Positions 44,931-56,073 of a stretch of DNA of 64,000 nucleotides are shown piece after piece (within the stretch, counting starts at the first letter, position 1; each line of letters opens with the position of its first letter). The notes beneath the pieces were generated by a model, which saw nothing but the letters and a program-made list of their open reading frames with translations, did no database searches and had not been told where the DNA came from. The DNA lies in contig NC_084802.1 in assembly GCF_963169125.1 (NCBI RefSeq), forward strand, positions 116,254,903 through 116,318,902, in the 5' to 3' direction. Both the position numbers and the translations under genes were made by a program. This DNA is from Humulus lupulus (taxonomy: Eukaryota > Streptophyta > Magnoliopsida > Rosales > Cannabaceae).

Positions 44931-46027
44931 TGTTTACCGAGATTTTCAGAAACTACACTAATGAATATTAGATAAGACTAATGATATGGACTTTAGAAGG
45001 TAAAAACAGGATTTTTACGTGTTTGGGGCGTTAATGAGCCTTAGTCTTATCTAATATTCATTAGTGTATTTTCCGAAAATCTCGGTAAACATTTTGGTGC
45101 TTTCATTGAGAGCACCAAAATGTTTACCGAGATTTTCTGAAACTACACTAATTAATATTAGATAAGACTAATGATATGGACTTTAGAAGGTAAAAACAAG
45201 TTTTTTACGTGGTTGGGGTGTTAATGAGCCTTAGTCCACGAGTCAGTTGTATTAGAGCTTAGAAAGTCTTTTACAATGGAGTTTTTCTCTATGTTTTGAC
45301 AGAGTAACTGTATACAAGTCGAAGAGAGATCCTTTTCTTAGTGCTCTAACGCCTGTATTTATAGGCTCATAGGAACACTGGATCTGGGTCGGGTATGACC
45401 CGGGCCCATCAATGATGTGGATACTCTTGGCTTCTCTGGCGGAAGACCAATATGAAAGATAAAAATACATAGGTCCAAGAATAATTAAGGCCCAATAGGG
45501 TGGCCCAAGAACTATATTTCGCCTGACAAAATGGTGCTTTTGGTCTGGGCACTTCGAGTTATGAGGCAGATTCAGGGGACAAAGCCAGTCAGAGTACTTG
45601 GCAGCGCAGGTCTGAAACAACGGCGTGCAATCTCGAGGTGGCCTTTTCCGCAAGTGAAAAGTGGGGAAAACCCCCACGCGTCGTGGGACGGCTTCAGGGT
45701 CACGGATGCTTTTCCTTGCCAAACTGGGAGGACCTGATCCGGGTTTGTTTACCTCTGTCCCTCTTCGTTTATCATAGGCCCGGACCGTTTACCAGGCTCT
45801 GGGATCATTTTTACGTATACTTCAACTGTAATCCCAACTGTCCATACGTCTCCTGGACGACTGTCCTGGATCACCATTCCGGACACCATCTGGGTCCAGA
45901 GTCACACTTGGGCAGTAGCCCTTGGTTAATCCTGTACAGAGCGGGCTTGGGCCGGGCCCATATCCGAACGCCCAGACCATGGGCCTGGACCATCGTCCCG
46001 GGCCCACGACAGGAAATGGGGATAACA
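44931..46027 (-). mobile_element. Insertion G: rearranged snap-back LTR element
   Basis: The 1097-bp insertion starts TGTTTACCGAG and ends GATAACA. It has perfect CTAAC duplications (44926-44930 and 46028-46032), and F's other LTR confirms the empty site. A complete LTR lies at 45121-46027 on the minus strand (TATA-like CCTATAAATAC on that strand near 45354-45364). Left of it are 45092-45120 (PBS-like TTTTGGTGCTTTCATTGAG then AGCACCAAAA), an LTR 3' end in + orientation (45041-45091), and a 116-bp LTR 3' end in minus orientation (44931-45046). The turn-around point shares the word TTAGTC. No coding internal region exists. The PBS matches those of elements I and II, pointing to a Tat-type parent. 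Confidence 0.85.
45092..45120. repeat. Palindromic PBS junction inside insertion G
   Basis: TTTTGGTGCT and AGCACCAAAA are perfect 10-bp inverted arms around TTCATTGAG. On both sides the arms continue into LTR ends (CTCGGTAAACA and TGTTTACCGAG), so the whole junction is a long palindrome. Confidence 0.9.
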
Positions 46028-46508
46028 CTAACCAATCAAAATTGAGATTGAATTGACCTATGGTCAACTATATGATAAGACTAGAATAGATAATTACGAT
46101 ATGTTTACTTATCCTATCTATTATCAATGTCGGTCTAGTCCGATGTAACAAATACATCCGTTCTTATCTACTTTGCTAATGTTCTAGAAAGAACTTAACA
46201 CTAAGATGTGTAAGTAGATCATATCGTAGATTGGCAAGTCAATGTAAACCCTGTGCACTGAGTAATCTTAGGACTAACTTATATTTGAACATATAATCAT
46301 ATTTATATTCCACTGTGACTACGTCACTATAAATGTGATTAGCTTTATGCTCCAGATTTAATAGAAGTTTATATTAAACAAATAATCATGAAAATAAAAA
46401 ATGTGAGCAAAGTGATTGACCAAGTCAAAAAATTATTTCTATTCTTCTATTGATAATAAATGAGATTACAAAGAAATTGGGTTTTAATTAGGGCATAAAA
46501 CCCCAACA

Positions 46509-46867
46509 AAGAATCCTCGACGCTTCAAGTACGATCAATGGCATCGGCATGCCATTTGGCAATGGACACATTGCATGATAGAAGTCTTTGATTGGGCCAA
46601 CACTTGAGCGACAGAGAGTACGATATGCCAACACTTGTCTGAGAGGCTCGACACAAATATGGTTTCGTCATAGACGTTGGCGGCTAGTTCGCGACATGTG
46701 GGATGACTTCGTTATGCAGATCGAGATAGATTTTGGGCCATGGATTAGCCTATCTCTGTGGTTGATATCATTCCTCAAGGCAGGGTGGAAGATCCCGAGG
46801 AGGATCCTGAGCAAACTGACGAGGATACTGACATTAAGCTGGATATAATGATGGATAACATAGATTA
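46509..46867 (+). pseudogene. gag: gag fragment of the 4.5-kb-LTR element (part 2)
   Basis: It continues from 35582 after removing F. Residues RRFKYDQWHRHAIWQWTHC end at a TGA near 46607. In the next frame ERQRVRYANTCLRGSTQIWF and RDMWDDFVMQIEIDFG resemble the Ty3 gag core pattern (RV.YA...LRG.A..WW... then W..F...F). An acidic stretch EDPEEDPEQTDEDTD follows. The fragment is interrupted at 46867 by solo LTR A and resumes at 51548. The gag call is an inference from spacing and pattern and is weak for the acidic part. Confidence 0.45.
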
Positions 46868-47951
46868 TGTAACGCCCTGGATAGCAAACACCGTTATTCT
46901 GTGTGTTTATAAAAGTGCAAGACTTGCTAATCAAGTCATTTAGTTAGAAACATGTTACAAAAACTATAGTTGAACTAGGGTTAAAAGATTTTGGTCTCAA
47001 AAGTTTCATTTCTTATAATCAACCATTTTCTTTACATGGGATTCCATAAGTAATAAAGTTAAAAGACAGTTTACAAAATTTCGGGACTTAAATACAGTTA
47101 CTAGGCGCTCTAAGGAAAATGGACAATTAGGCTTTCCTCGTCCTGTATCACTCCTCGGCCGTGGTGGCCGACCAACTGACTATGCACCCGTAAGCCAAGG
47201 CCCAGCAAGAAAACACAATAACAGAGAATAATCATCAAGGAAACAACCAAATAACCCATGCAATATAATCATATACTAAACATTCTAGATATTCACGTTA
47301 ATCAAGTATTCAGCAAATCAAGTACATCACTTTCTATTAATAATTAATTACACATGATAACCAGGGTTAACGCCCTTAGGCCGCACCCTCTATTTATCCC
47401 ACTGACTTCGGCCCGCGTAAACTGAGCTCAGTGATTAATAAGCTTTCCTCAGCTACCAGTTGCCGAGCCGCGCCCTGTGCACCAGTATTATTTACGACAC
47501 TCTTAGGTCGTTTAACACATGTCCCATGGCATAATACCATCTATGACATCATACAAATATAGGGAGCTCTTAGTCCTATCACAAACACATAACCGGGTGC
47601 AGTTTTCTTACCTTTAGATTCTGATAGCTTTGTTCAATTTGATTTTCAAGCACGATCTCGTCTAAGCCCTAGCGTACACCTAGTCACGATCACAAGTTAG
47701 AACCAACTCCAAACTTCAATTCCAAAACCTATCCTCGGGACCAATCCCGAGCCCTCGGGAAGCCCTAATTCCACCAAACGGGGTGGTGGAATCAAACCTC
47801 GAGCCCTAGGGAAAAACCCTAAGAAATAACCCAAAATCCCCTTTCTGGGAACAGGGTAGCGCTACAGCGCTACAACCAGAGCCAAAAATGCCCCAGACCA
47901 CAAACCCTAGTGCTGTAGCACCCAAAGGCTAGTGCTACAACGCTAGTCACA

Positions 47952-50328
47952 TGTAACGCCCTGAATAGCCAAGACCGTTACACTGTGTGTTTATAAATGT
48001 GCAAGATTTGCTAATCAAGTCATTTAATTCAAAACGTGTTACTGAAACTATAGTTGAACTAGGGTTAAAAGATTTGGTCTCAAAAGCTTCATTTCATACA
48101 AATAAACATTTTCTTTTTAAATGGGATCCCAAGAGTAATAAGTTAAAGACTGTTTACAAAAGATTCAAGATTTAAATACAGTGATTAGCCACTCTAAGGT
48201 GAAACAGACAGTTAAGCATTTCTCGTTCTATTCTACTCCTCGATCGTAGCGGCTGAACAACTGAATATTTACATTCATCCCCGCAGCTCTCCATCTCAAG
48301 ATTGGTCAAACTTGCCTTTGCCTTTACCTGCACCACGTAGCACCCGTGAGCCAAGGCCCAGCAAGAAAAGACAATAACAAAGTATAATCATTCAATAGAC
48401 AATCAAATAACTCATACCGCATAAGCATGTACTCAACAATCTAAGCATTCATGTCAATCAAGTATTGAACATACCAAGTATATCATTTCATATCATAAAT
48501 CAATTCACCTATGATAACTAGGGTTAACGCCCTTAGGCCGCACCCTCTATTTACCCCACTGACTCCAGCTCGCTTAAACCGAGCTTAGTGAATATTAAGC
48601 TGTCCTCAGCTACCAGTGGCCGAGCCACGCCCCGTGCGCAAGTATTAGTTACGGCACCCTTAGGTTGTTTATCACATGTCCCGTGGCATAATACCATCTA
48701 TGACATCATACAGATATAAGGAGCTCTTAGTCCCATCACAAACATTTAACCGGGTGCAGTTTTCTTACCTTTAGATTCACTAACTTTGTTCAATTTGATT
48801 CTCGAGCACGATCTCATCCGAGCCCTAGCGTACACATAGTCAAAGCCATAGATCAGAATCATCACCAAACCTCAAATCCAAAACCTAGCCTCAGGACAAA
48901 TCCCGAGCCCTTGGGAAGTTCTAATTCCACCAAACGGGGTGGTGGAATCAAACCCCGAACCCCCGAGCAAAAACCCTTGAAAATAACTCAAAAACCTCAT
49001 TCTGGAAATAGGGTAGCGCTACAGCGCTCTAAGGAGAGTTCCACAAACAGAGCCTAAAACGCCCCGAACCACTTAGCCTAGCGCTACAACGCCTAGTGAC
49101 TAGCGCTGTAGCGCTAGTCACAGCACAGCAAACCCTGCATTTTCCTCCTTCGATTTTCCTCGAGCCAAACCTTACCAAAACTCTTCCAAACTTCAACCAA
49201 ACATAAAAACAAGCCTACCAACATCCTCCACTCATCCCAAACATCCCAACCACACATAACTCAATCACATGCACTCCAAATCACAAAATTCACCATGGAT
49301 GAACCTAAAGCTCAAAATCTCAGCAAAACCACAGAAATCACAAAGCTTAAAGCTAAAGTTTCTTACCTTTGATGGATGAGCTTAGCCTAGGTTGTCTCCC
49401 ACTCTTACTTAGCCTTCTCCTCCTCAAATCTTCATCCTCAACTCCCTAGAATTCCCACAGAACTTTGCTTAGAAAAACCAGCTCAACACCAACACCAGGA
49501 ATTGAATATTAACCTCAAAATCTTACCTCAAATGATGAGCAACGTCAGATAGTTTCCCCAACATGATCAAGACCTCAAGTGTACAATCTTAGCCTTAAGA
49601 TCCTTTGGATTCTAGCCTCAAATCTCCAGAAGAAAATGATGAAGAAGTCTGAAATTGTTCTTGGAAATTACCCTGTTTTTCTTTCCCTTTTCCTTCTCTT
49701 CTTTCTTTTCTTTTCTTTCTTTCCTTTAGACTTCCAGCTCTTTCTACACAATCCACTAAGGCATAAAGCCTGATAATACTTATCCCTTATAAGCCAAATG
49801 ACCACAATACCCTCCCATTATCTCTAAGCTTTTAAATCAACCTAGGGGCATTTTGGTCATTACACCCAATTCCCGCTAATTCCTCGAGTGTCTCTGATAT
49901 TTACCGCTTACTTCCTGACACCTAACCAATCACCAATTATATTCTCCAATATCGAAATATACTCAAATATATTCTCTAAATTCCCATAAATACCCGTAGG
50001 CTCGTCCCGAGCCGGGTATAAATCCTCGCTGTGACTTTTTCGCTAAACCACTCAAATCACATATTACAAATATATCCACACAATAATGTGGTCTTAACAA
50101 TTCATCACATATATATACAGTTATGCCCTCAACGGGCGAAAATTACGATTATGCCCTTCTAACCTAATCAGGGCCTACATGCATACTAATACACATAGTC
50201 ATGCATCTTAGATATTCAAATAATCATATAACATGATTTTAATCATTAAATAACATATAATCCAGTTATGCCCTCCCGACACACTAATCAAGGCCCTCAA
50301 GCCTTATTAGCAAATTTGGGTCATTACA
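47952..50328 (-). mobile_element. Solo LTR B, nested in solo LTR A
   Basis: It runs from TGTAACGCCCTGAATAGCC to GGGTCATTACA (2377 bp) and is flanked by perfect TCACA (47947-47951 and 50329-50333). LTR A resumes with CAGCAAACCCTGCATTTTC, the same sequence that follows CTAGTCACA within B itself. A and B are close relatives in the same orientation. Both contain repeated AGCGCTACAGCGCT-type palindromes. Confidence 0.92.
49010..49128. repeat. AGCGCT palindromes in LTR B
   Basis: AGCGCTACAGCGCT (49015-49028) and TAGCGCTGTAGCGCTA (49111-49126) are each palindromic and also reverse complements of one another. LTR A has a diverged version at 47858-47950. Confidence 0.8.
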
Positions 50329-51552
50329 TCACAACACAGCAAACCCTGCATTTTCTTCCTTCGATTTTCCCCAAGCCAAACTTTTCCAAAACTCTTCCAA
50401 ACTTCAACCAAACATCAAAACAAGCCTACCAACATCTCCAACTCACCCCAAATGACCCAACCATAAGAAATTCAATCACATGCACCCAAAAACACAAAAT
50501 TCACCATGGCTGAACTTAGAGCTCAAAAACTCAACAGAAATCAACTGAAATCACTGAACTTAAAACTAGAGTTTCTTACCTTTGATGGATGAGCTCAACC
50601 TAGGTTATCTTCCACACTTTCTTAGCCTTCACCTCCTTAAACCCTTAGGTTTAATTCCCTAGAATTCCCACAAAATCTCAGCTTAGAAAACCAATTCAAC
50701 ACCAAAACCAAGAACTGAATAACAACCTCAAAACCTTACCTCAAATGATGAGTAACCTCTGCCAATTCTCCAAGCCAAATCAAGGATCCTAGTGTTGAGT
50801 CCTAGCCTAAGCCTTCTCTGAATTTTAGCTCCAAATTTCCAGAGAATTGATGAAGAAATGCCCAAACCGTGAGAGAGAAGACCTCTATTTCCTTCTTCCT
50901 TCTTTCCTTTTCTTTCTCATTTCTTCAGACTTCCAACACTTTCTACACAATCCACTAAGACATAAAACAGTATGACCCTTATCTCTGATTCTAAACACCA
51001 AAAGACCATATTGCCCTCCCACTTAAAACTAAGTTTTTTAAACCTCCTAAGGGCATTTTAGTCATTACACCCAATTCCCACTAATTTCTCGAATGTCTCT
51101 AATATCTACCGCTTACTTCAAGACACCTAACTAATCACCAATTATATTCCTCAATATCAAAATAGACTCCAACATATTTCCTAAATTCCCATAAATACCC
51201 CCAGGCTCGCCCCGAGCTGGGTATAAATCCCCGCCATGACTTTTTCACTAAACCGCTCACTAGGATCGCCTCGAGTCGCAGATTACAAATATATCCGCAT
51301 AATAATGTGGTCTCAACAATTTATCACAGTTATTTACATTTATGCCCTCAACGGGTAAAAATTACGAATATGCCCTTCTAACCTAATCAGGGCCTACATG
51401 CATACTAATACACATAGTCATGCATCACAAATATTCAAATAATCATATAACATGCTTTTAATCATTAAATCACATATAATCGAGTTATGCCCTCCCAGCA
51501 CACTAATCAAGGCCCTTAAGCCTTGTAAGTAAATTTGGGTCGTTACAGATTA

Positions 51553-51880
51553 GGTTATCCTGTGAGATTCTTGTTGATACTTTTGTAAAGACTTTGCAAA
51601 CCTACTAGGATGTAGGACTTTTGTGTATTTGTAGCAGGCAGATGTAAAACCCGACATGTAGCTAGGGTTCTCTTCTTTTTGTATTTATTGTTATACTAAC
51701 TAAAACATTATTGCATGATCTTTCATGATCATTCTGTATTTCTAGGTTATATCCCTGAATGACTGATTACTTGTTTTGACTTAAATCGTTGTGAATTCTT
51801 TTCTCTTCCTTTCTCTTTTCCTTATGTATAGGAAACTAGTATACTCAAATGTTTTAAACATAGTTGTATGGAAACTCGTG
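51553..51880 (+). other. Interval without a gene before element E gag
   Basis: This is AT-rich sequence with no conserved frame, between solo LTR A and the gag ATG of E. I looked for an LTR terminus and a tRNA-Met PBS and found neither. The 5' LTR of E is therefore missing or is not recognisable here. Confidence 0.5.
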
Positions 51881-53066
51881 ATGGTTCCTAACACCCGAGC
51901 CAGGGGAGGTCGAGTTGCTAACCCACCATACTCAGCCGAGAGAGCAGTCGTTGACCAAGAGGCAGGTCGTGGCTGAGGCAGAGGAAGGGGTCGAGGCTGA
52001 GGACAAAGGAGATAACCAGAACCTAATTTGGCAACTCAGATAGAGGATTTGAGAAGGATTGTGCATGAGCAGAATGCGACAAAAGCTCAAATGTTTAAGG
52101 CATTGATACGGAGATTCCAAGAAGCGCCAAACAACCCCGCACCCCTAGCACCCCGGGAAGACGTTCCAGAACAACAGGAATGCCCAGCACGAGAAGACAC
52201 ACTGGTGGAAGAAATTCCACCAGCGATTACACCTAGAGAAGAACCACCAAAACCGATCTTGAAACGGTTTAGCAGGCAAAACCCACTCATATTCCAAGGG
52301 ACTTCAGCCCCCTGATGATAGAAGAATGGGTCAATGTGCTAGAAAGAATTTTTGAGTTTGTGACGGCTACCAAAAGAGAAAAGGTAATATGTGCAGCGTA
52401 TATGTTGAGGATGGACGCCCGCATCTGCGGGGCTATTTCTAGGAAGGGGTGTGATGTTGCACAGATGGAATGGGCAGAATTCCTGACACTATTCAATGCC
52501 AAGTACTAAAACCAAACGGTGATAGATCGAAAGGTGGTTGAGTTTTCCAACCCTGTCCAATGGGTCATCTAGCATACAGGAGTAAGTGCGCAAGTTTGAC
52601 CAAATATGAGATTTGCTCCAGATCTTGTAAACACTGAAGCCAATCGGGTATGCAAATTCATGAATGGGTTGAAAAGGAAGATATCTCAGTTTGTGGATAC
52701 TCAGAAGACTAGCTTAGATACTTATGATGAAGCCGTGGAACGAGCAATCCGCCAAGAGTCATGGCTTGTACAAGAGAAGAAAGAGCCCTACAGGGCTGAA
52801 GAACAATCACATGTCTCCAATGACCAGGGAAGGTACTCTAGTAACCAGAGCAACCCTCTAGAAGGGTTGCATCTAGAGGGAATAGAAGTGTGGGGAAGAC
52901 CAATACTTCAGGAAACTCTCGATTTCCCAGTGGTGGAAATAATAAATGAAGGATGGAGCCACTAAGCCGAAGTTCAAACTTCAATAAGCAACCAAAGAGA
53001 GAGAACAACTATTGGCCGCAATGCAACAAATGCAATCGACGCCACCCAGACGAGTGCAACAATAAC
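51881..53066 (+). pseudogene. gag: gag of element E, 5' part
   Basis: MVPNTRARGGRVANP opens gag. A Gly/Arg-rich run (near 51960-52010) has stops. The core is visible as RFSRQNPLIFQGTSAP, then EEWVNVLERIFEFVTATKRE, VICAAYMLRMDARI and WAEFLTLFNAKY (52240-52507). LVNTEANRVCKFMNGLKRKI and ERAIRQESWLVQEKK continue it. The first zinc-binding half QCNKCNRRHPDECN ends at 53060. The pattern is that of chromovirus gag. The gene has at least five stops and is cut by solo LTR C at 53066, resuming at 55511. Confidence 0.85.
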
Positions 53067-55510
53067 TGTAACGTCTCAAATTTCCTAATAAGGCTTTGGG
53101 CCTTGATTAGGGGGCCAGGATGGATAATTATGGAAATTATGTGATTTAATTATGAAATATGTGTTTATGCGATGTATATGAGTATCATTGTATGATTACG
53201 TGAGTTATATTATAATATGACTAGATATGCATGTTTAGGTGTATTAAATATGCATGTGGGCATGTTTCTTATCAGAAGGGCAATTTTCATAATTTGGCCC
53301 GTTATGGGTATATTTGCAGTATATGTGATATATGTGTGGGACCACATTATTATGTGAATATATTTGGGTTATTCAGCACGAGGTGATCCTAGGGAGCAAG
53401 TTAACGGGAAAGTCACAACGGGACCAATACTCGACTCGGAGTGAGTCAAGGGGTATTTTGGGTATTTAGTACATTGCCGGGATATTGGAGAATGAGAATG
53501 AATATTCAAGGATATATTATGTGTTAGTGAGATTAGGAGGGAGTTCTGCAGATTTTGGCTATTTTACCCTCGGAGACGTTTTTGGGTACCCCGAGCCTTG
53601 GAGTTTGCTTAAGGTTACTTGAACCCTAAGTAACCAGTCATAAACAGAAAACACGTTCAACACTCTCGTTCTCTCTCCCATTCTGTCACTTGACACCCAT
53701 TAGCAAGGTTAGAGTCATAACGATTTTAGGAAAGATTGGAAGTTTGATAGCATGAGGATTTAGTTGGAAAATGACTTAATCAAAGGTAATTTAAGCTTTA
53801 AGTTTCTGAGTTTCTGTTTCCTTAGGTTTCTTAAGTTTTGATTTGGATTTTATGGTTCGGTGAGTTTTTCATCCATTTTTAAAGTGGGTTTTGTTGCTTG
53901 GGATGTTATGGGGATGTTTTGAGAATGAATAGTGGGTTTGGTACGGCTTTGTGGTGAGTTTTGGGATGAATTGGATCAGAGAAAGCAGAGTTCACGAGGT
54001 CGTGCCACGGCACCGTTCTTGGGCGCACGATCCTCTTGAACTCAAGAGTCTGGGCAGTTTCCTGAAGCAGGGTCGCGCTGCGGCGCCTGCTAGGCAGCGC
54101 CGCGACCTATGTCCAGAAAATTTAGGGGTTGAGCACTCTGTTTGTGAGAGTCACTGCTCTAATTATGGGGCGTCGCAGCCCCAACTGGGAGTGTCACGGT
54201 ACATAGATGGTTTTGAGTGTGGGAACTCAAACTTAAGGACTCGAAATCGACCCTACTACTCATTTTAGTAGAATTCAATGTCCCAGAGGCTAGGACTCGG
54301 TCCGAAAGCCTTTATTTGCTCATTTTTTTATGGGATTCCATACTTGGCTGTGACTAGGTTAACGCTAGGGGCTCGAAATCAAGATCATGCTCGAGGGTCA
54401 TTCTTATTATATATTACACTTGAACCTGAGGGAAGAAAACTGCACCCAATACGTGTTGTACATGATTAGGGCTTGGCCCGAATGTTGAATATAGATTTGA
54501 TTAGGGCTTGGGCCCTTGTAAATGCGCATGATTATGATTATGCCTATGATTATAGATTAAGCATGATGAATGCTCTATATCTGGATATTTGTTATATGAT
54601 ATATTCTTGTCTGCTTTATCTGGTTGAAAAGAGTTGACTTATGAGTCAAGAACGGCAATAGCGCACTAAGCACTAGTCAAAAGCATGGACTTATAAGTCA
54701 AGGGAAAAAATATTATGCAGAGCAATGGTCGTTATGGTTAGGCCTGATCAGGAGCTCACCATACGCTTGTTTGATCCAGTGGTCGTGGAAAATTAAGCGC
54801 CAAGTACGCTGGGCCAGCTCCAAGGCTGGTTATACAGAGGATAGGGCAATGAGCCCTGGGGTGACTTATTAGTCTCATATCCTAGGGTGTTGGGCCCCAA
54901 TATGATTTACTAATCATGTATTTTGGGCAATGAGCTCCAGTATGATTCATTAATCATGTAATTAGGGCAGCTGGCACCATATGATGTTGTAGTCATTTAT
55001 ATGAATGGTATGCATGCATGAGTGGGGTTATTACTACTAGGCATGCTTATTATGACTTGGTAATGTGGTATTAACTGCTTATGAGCATGTTTAAGTTTTA
55101 TTGCTGAGCCTTTGCTCACGGGTGCTTTGTGGTTCAGGTAAGAGGAAAGGGAAGCTAGACTAGCCATGAGTTGGAGAGCTTCGGTGGCGATGTGTACATA
55201 TGTGGCTGCTCGACCACCATGGTTGGGGTTTCTCAGAGGCACTAGGGTAAAACCCTATTTTTTCCGCTTAGGTCGGCTGGTTGTAACTTTTGAGTTGTAA
55301 TTACCCTTTTGGAACTGTAAACAACTTTGTAAACGTTTATTATGGGATCCCATGTACAACTTAATGTTTTAACGAAATAACTATTCCTTTTGACCAAAAT
55401 TTTTAACCCTAAACCGTTTAGTACACATTTATGGCCAAATGACTCGTTTAGCGAGCCTAGCACTATGTAAAACACACAGTATAACGGTCTTGGTTATCAT
55501 GGGCATTACA
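53067..55510 (+). mobile_element. Solo LTR C (chromovirus-like Ty3)
   Basis: It starts TGTAACGTCTC and ends CATGGGCATTACA (2444 bp). The flanking 5-mers are ATAAC (53062-53066) and ATAAT (55511-55515), a near-perfect duplication. The gag of E continues on the two sides. Its ends are homologous to those of LTRs A and B in opposite orientation. It contains a GC-rich hairpin GGTCGCG...CGCGACC at 54068-54105, located where A and B have their AGCGCT palindromes. Confidence 0.88.
54066..54108. repeat. GC-rich hairpin in LTR C
   Basis: GGTCGCGCTGCGGCGCC and GGCAGCGCCGCGACC form an imperfect stem with a very short loop. Flanking sequence is of average composition. Confidence 0.75.
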
Positions 55511-56073
55511 ATAATAACTTGTTCACCTATGGAAAGCAAGGTCATGTCTCCAGGTACTGCTCGACTCATGGTCAGAAGGGAGGAAATGACCACCACAGCA
55601 AATAGGAACTGCATCGTGAGTTTATGCACTCATCTAGGGTGATAAAGGAGGTGGGACATCCGACATGGTGTCAGATCTGCTTCGAATGGCTAATAACTCA
55701 GCATATGTATTGATGGACACCGGTACATCCCATTCTTTCATTGTTGCATCTTATGTTGATAAGATAGATAGGAAGCCTGAGCCTATGGCAAATGTATGTG
55801 GCGTATCCTTACCTTCGAGGGAGGATATGATGGTAAAGTCTTGGGTTAGAGTCGTACCAGTCTAGGTAAAGGACGGGAGTTGACCATGGATTTGCTAGTT
55901 TTAGATTTACATGAGTACGATGTTATTTTTGGTATGAATTGGATAATTGAATATAGGGCGATGGTGAATTGCAATAAAGAAAAGTGACTTTTAACCCACC
56001 TGGGGAAAAATCGTTCGTGTTCTAAGGCATGGCCCGAGAGAAGAATTTCGTTATAATCTCCACCTTGAAGGCT
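55511..56073 (+). pseudogene. pol: gag end and protease of element E
   Basis: After solo LTR C the second zinc-knuckle region appears as FTYGKQGHVSRYC with the first Cys lost. Protease follows with AYVLMDTGTSHSFI (the Asp-Thr-Gly triad, near 55705-55746) and SYVDKIDRKPEP. After a stop at about 55864 it continues with LTMDLLVLDLHEYDVIFGMNWI, the conserved second part. The frame decays near 56010 and is interrupted at 56073 by element D. The protease would cleave Gag-Pol. The active site is intact but the gene is not continuous. Confidence 0.88.

Larger units (their letters stand above)
35583..46508 (-). mobile_element. Element F: Ty1/copia LTR retrotransposon (complete, inactive)
   Basis: LTRs at 35583-37448 and 43538-46508 (the latter about 1869 bp after removing insertion G) face each other. 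The element ends with TG...CA on the minus strand, starting TGTTGGGGTTTTATGCCC. The flanking 5-mers are GAGAA (35578-35582) and AAGAA (46509-46513), a target duplication with one mismatch. Minus-strand order is LTR, PBS, long leader, gag, remnant protease, integrase, reverse transcriptase, RNase H, LTR. Integrase before reverse transcriptase defines Ty1/copia. The LTRs are visibly diverged (about 10% in the first 150 bp), so this is an old insertion. Many stops are present. Confidence 0.92.
43538..46508 (-). repeat. 5' LTR of element F, interrupted by insertion G
   Basis: It aligns with 35583-37448. The innermost bases are TATTAGG instead of TGTTAGG, a mutated LTR terminus. Removing 44931-46032 (insertion plus one target copy) restores about 1869 bp. 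Confidence 0.9.
46868..51547 (-). mobile_element. Solo LTR A (chromovirus-like Ty3), containing solo LTR B
   Basis: It starts TGTAACGCCC and ends GGGTCGTTACA with perfect GATTA duplications (46863-46867 and 51548-51552). Without the nested LTR B it is about 2298 bp. No internal retroelement sequence is present. The minus orientation is inferred from comparison with + strand LTR C: the right end TGTAACGACCC on the minus strand matches C's left end. Solo LTRs arise by recombination between the two LTRs of an element. Confidence 0.9.

Noticed and set aside
45252..45722. 156-codon minus-strand frame in insertion G
   Set aside because: It lies wholly inside an LTR, overlaps another frame on the other strand and has no motif. 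The region is GC-rich, so long frames arise by chance.
45638..46045. 135-codon + strand frame in insertion G
   Set aside because: It is in the same LTR and overlaps the frame above; it ends inside the LTR border and target duplication.
46758..46943. Acidic frame with EDPEEDPEQTDEDTD as a separate gene
   Set aside because: It crosses into solo LTR A. With the LTR removed it ends at once in a stop, so it is at most a tail of the degenerate gag fragment.
54997..55242. 81-codon minus-strand frame in LTR C
   Set aside because: It lies within a solo LTR in a region aligned to LTRs A and B; no conserved frame or motif.
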